Of a stretch of 64,000 nucleotides of DNA, positions 61,265 to 64,000 are shown piece after piece. Position numbers and translations under genes: made by a program. The stretch lies in contig NC_088206.1 in assembly GCF_037126465.1 (NCBI RefSeq), positions 14,674,702 to 14,738,701 on the forward strand. Reading direction: 5' to 3'. How positions within the stretch are numbered: the first letter of the stretch is position 1; each line of letters starts with the position of its first letter. The notes beneath the pieces are model-generated. The model did not search any database. It saw only the letters and a list, made by a program, of their open reading frames with translations, and was not told where the DNA came from. Source of the stretch: Ornithodoros turicata. Its lineage: Eukaryota > Arthropoda > Arachnida > Ixodida > Argasidae.

Positions 61265-61836
61265 TAACTTCACGTGTATGAAGACAAATCCCAGTTAACT
61301 GGCTTCATGCGGAATGAAAGGCGCTCTCTGCCGCATGGCTCTTCGCAGGTACAGTAATCCAGGACGCGAATTGCTGCGGTAATCCACCCTTTATAGAGGT
61401 ATAGAAAAGTCGAGGGAGAGAGTCTTTCTTACCGCTGCTCAGCGAGCCTGCGTTGGCGAGCACTGGAACGGAAGAGCGCCCTCCATCATGGGACACGTGT
61501 ACGTGGATTTGTGAAGATCAGGGCTGGCTCTTTTCCGCTCTGTACGTGGATTTGCATGATTCCCTTCGACAGCAACGGTCAACGTGTATAGCGGTCGCAT
61601 GGGTTTTGGGTTTCGTCATTGTGATCACTGTGAATGTTGGGAATGTATCGCTGAAGTTTGTCAGGCCTCGTTTATGGAGGATATACAGGTGCAGTATCGC
61701 GAGGTGTGTTGCCTTCATTGAAATCCCGGCACGTTTTTTGTTGGGTCAAATGCGGTTGCAGAACACAACGGCTGGAAGGCGTATCGTGTAATAGATGAGA
61801 TGGCAGCGTGAGATAAGGTTAGGTAGTTGCGCTAAC

Positions 61837-62415
61837 CAGTGATGGGCAAAGTACCTTAAAATCATTAGTAAAGTATACCTAGCTACCTGTTGTACTTTGT
61901 ATAAAGTACATCACAAATTTAGATCGCATCGCTGGATGTTTCAACACTTGGAAGTGATGATAAAACGTAAGGTAATTATATATGTTTCGACTGTTATCTT
62001 TAGAAAGCTTTTAGCTAGCATTTTTTTTTGCCAAACTCTTGTTAGAAAACATCTGTATTGTCAATTGGGTGCTTGAACGGAAAGCACCGAAGAGTACACG
62101 CATTGAATTGTATACGTCGAAAAGGGGAAAAAAATAAAACACTGTCAAGGAGCCCGCGAAGAGGGAATCACACACGTAACATGAAAAACGGTTAGGAGCA
62201 ACTAATATTTATTCGAACAAGAACTTTCGTGCAAGAGACTGCACTTCTTCAGGTGGAAGTGCAGTGCAACCTGAAGAAGTGCAGTCTTTTGCACGAAAGT
62301 TCTTGTTCGAATAAATATTAGTTGCTCCTAACCGTTTTTCATTGAATTGTACTTTAAGTAAAGTACAAGTACTAATAAATGTATTTAAAGTAGTACTTGG
62401 TAGTTCCCATCACTG
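61837..62415. mobile_element. hAT-type MITE carrying a snap-back hairpin
   Basis: The left end CAGTGATGGGCAAAGTACCT and right end GTAGTTCCCATCACTG are inverted, with subterminal AAGTAC/GTACTT motifs on both sides, as in hAT MITEs. The flanking octamers GCGCTAAC and GTGCCATT match at only 4 of 8, so the target duplication is not secure. The hairpin is at 62183-62340. Confidence 0.7.
62183..62340. repeat. Hairpin with 72-bp arms
   Basis: 62183-62254 is the reverse complement of 62269-62340 with one mismatch and a 14-nt loop. The arm contains CTGAAGAAGTGCAGTCTxTTGCACGAAAG-type sequence ending in AATAAATATT, resembling a retroelement 3' end copied back on itself. Confidence 0.85.
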
Positions 62416-63359
62416 GTGCCATTAAAAAGGCTGTGACACTTGTCCCCAAAGTATCTCACATAACTTCATATTCCGTACCCCAGACTGCTGTACACACTGA
62501 TGTGCACGAGACACGTGTTCCAAGCGTCGAACATCGAGTGAAAGCGACCGCGAGTGAGTTCTCGATGTTTCTGTCTTCTCAACAAAGAAAACGTGGAAAA
62601 ACTGTTCTTTCTCCTTTCTTTTTTCTCATCGATAGTTTGGCGTGTATTCAATGCACGCGTGCTGCGATGAACCGCATCTATCAAAGTGTCATAACTTCCT
62701 TTTAAGGAGAGACCAAAGTATAGAAGATCATTGAACTGCGGAGGTCACTGTTGCATAGCAGACGGTTCTTATACGGAGCTGAAATGTGTGGGTCTGCTGC
62801 TTCAGCCAGAAAACTGTAGATCCCCCTCCTCATATATATCCATCCTCAAAGAAAAATATGAGGGACGAACAAAATGACTCGGCTCTCAAGAACAACAAAG
62901 TCGTCGCCCGGTCTACATGCCAAAAGGACGAACTCATTTGTCAGTCTCGCGACTTTGAGTGTCGGCGGTGTATTCGGGAGGGTGACCATTTACTGGCGAA
63001 AATATGACAGTGACTTTTGCGTACCACTTGCCCGACAATACCGTGTCATTTTATAGAACCCTCATAACACAAAGAAGGTGTCTAAGAGGGATATCTCCAC
63101 AAGGGACGCCATGATAGATATACGTAGCCTTGACGTGTTACGAACGGTATGTCATGCAGGCTCCATCACGCCATTCTCACATATCGCAGTAGCAGGTTTA
63201 CACGGTGCGATACCCTTTCCTTACGGAATACGAAACAACCCAAGCGCACACGACGATAGCAGATGAGACACTTCACACAGGGAGCCCAGAGGAAATAAAG
63301 AAACACTGGACATCAGCGATGACGAAGCGGCATTCAAGTGTCGTATGGCAACGTGACCT
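62416..63359. other. Intronic sequence without recognised features
   Basis: Several short ORFs but no homology, splice pattern or repeat that I can support. Confidence 0.4.
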
Positions 63360-63790
63360 AGAGTAATCCAAGCCTGATAGCTTAAACGGCGTGACGTAAT
63401 CCTTTCAGTCCACCAATCACGTACGACCATGCTTTCGGAGGCCGTAGCTATGGGGCCGAGCCACCACCAGCCACATGGACGCCTACTGGTAGCCACAGAA
63501 AGTCTGTTTGAAATCGTCTGCGGAGATTCACTGAAGCAGACGACATCCCAGCTGCCGTGTCAACTCCACCTAGAGACAAAGCCTGATCGCTTGGGCGACG
63601 TGACGTAACAGTTAAGAGTCCGCCAATTACACGTTGCACTCAGTGGCCGTAGCCTACGGAAACGAGCCGTCATCAGCCATGTATCAGCCAGGAAGCTTCT
63701 GTTTCGAAATCGTCTGCAGCGACTGGCCGACATTTTTGTTGGCTGCTGCTATTGGCGGACTTTATATGACGTCTACGTGCGAAGGAGTGA
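63360..63790. repeat. Two diverged copies of a CCAAT-rich repeat
   Basis: 63366-63540 and 63585-63735 share the order TGACGTAA, CCxATTAC/CACG, GGCCGTAGC, GCCACAGAA or CAGGAAGC, CTGTTTGAAATCGTCTGC. The first also resembles the block present in every LRR spacer (e.g. 22610-22720: CCACCATGCTTCGGCGGCCG, GTTGCCACAGAAG). It looks like an old dispersed repeat, with no coding capacity. Confidence 0.5.
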
Positions 63791-64000
63791 GACGAAGCAT
63801 TAAGCAGGCTTTCTGTGTCTAGGTGGCGTTGACCGTGGTTGTATCTATCATGGCGACTCCCGGACTTGAACGTTGGGAGAAGCTATCGCCTCCTTGCAAA
63901 TCCTTAGTTTTCCCCATTTCTCTCTCTCTTTCTCCCAACTCTTCTAGTCCGCCCTCTCATGATTTCTACGTACTATTTTGAGAGTATAACGCTGGCGTAA

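Noticed and set aside
61453..61791. 112-codon plus-strand ORF with a hydrophobic segment
   Set aside because: A possible membrane helix is visible, but there is no homology, no start context support and no splice signals; it lies between SINE and hAT MITE sequences.

Overview
This is a eukaryotic nuclear window, most likely from a hard tick (Ixodidae) or a close arachnid relative. The grounds are tRNA-headed SINEs of a kind described from ticks (Ruka-like), Penelope elements with a GIY-YIG domain, I-type LINEs with RNase H, one Ty3/gypsy element, abundant hAT and fold-back MITEs, splice-site signals and no bacterial gene organisation. The species is an inference; nothing in the window names it.

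The core (about 2.4-46.5 kb) is a tandem, head-to-tail array of seven minus-strand genes for leucine-rich-repeat proteins of the ribonuclease-inhibitor/NLRC3-like type: 2409-4457, 13308-15326, 18081-20144, 23058-25133, 34607-36670, 39060-41123 and 43484-45538. Each has one open coding exon of about 670-690 codons, and each is preceded 3-8 bases upstream of the ATG by a splice-acceptor-like pyrimidine tract plus AG, so a non-coding 5' exon is likely. No NACHT, kinase or membrane segment is visible. The copy at 13308 is an outlier. The other six are recent duplicates with mosaic similarity. The basic repeat unit (gene, about 1 kb upstream region, about 1.4 kb spacer) is about 4.4 kb.

The array has been hit repeatedly by mobile elements, and the paralogous units serve as empty sites. 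A DNA transposon (541-2198, 8-bp TSD) lies downstream of the first gene. A 0.8-kb fold-back element (5071-5854) and three successive 5'-truncated LINE insertions at one 9-bp target (6207-10856) lie upstream of it. One Penelope insertion is shared at the same base by the third and fourth units, so it predates their duplication. In the fourth unit that Penelope copy later received a SINE/hairpin insertion (25441-25803) and a Ty3/gypsy element (26244-31588), and the gypsy element in turn received a hAT MITE (27874-28751).

From 47194 a plus-strand gene begins: the first coding exon of the type II regulatory subunit of cAMP-dependent protein kinase (47194-47443), with a consensus GTAAGT donor. No later exon was recognised, so the remaining 16.5 kb is probably its first intron. 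It is filled with repeats: two copies of a palindromic MITE, a decayed hAT MITE containing two other elements, a 3.8-kb interval bounded by 330-bp inverted repeats with a hAT transposase relic inside, LINE fragments, SINEs, minisatellites, and another hAT MITE carrying a 72-bp snap-back hairpin. Short ORFs there are not supported as genes.
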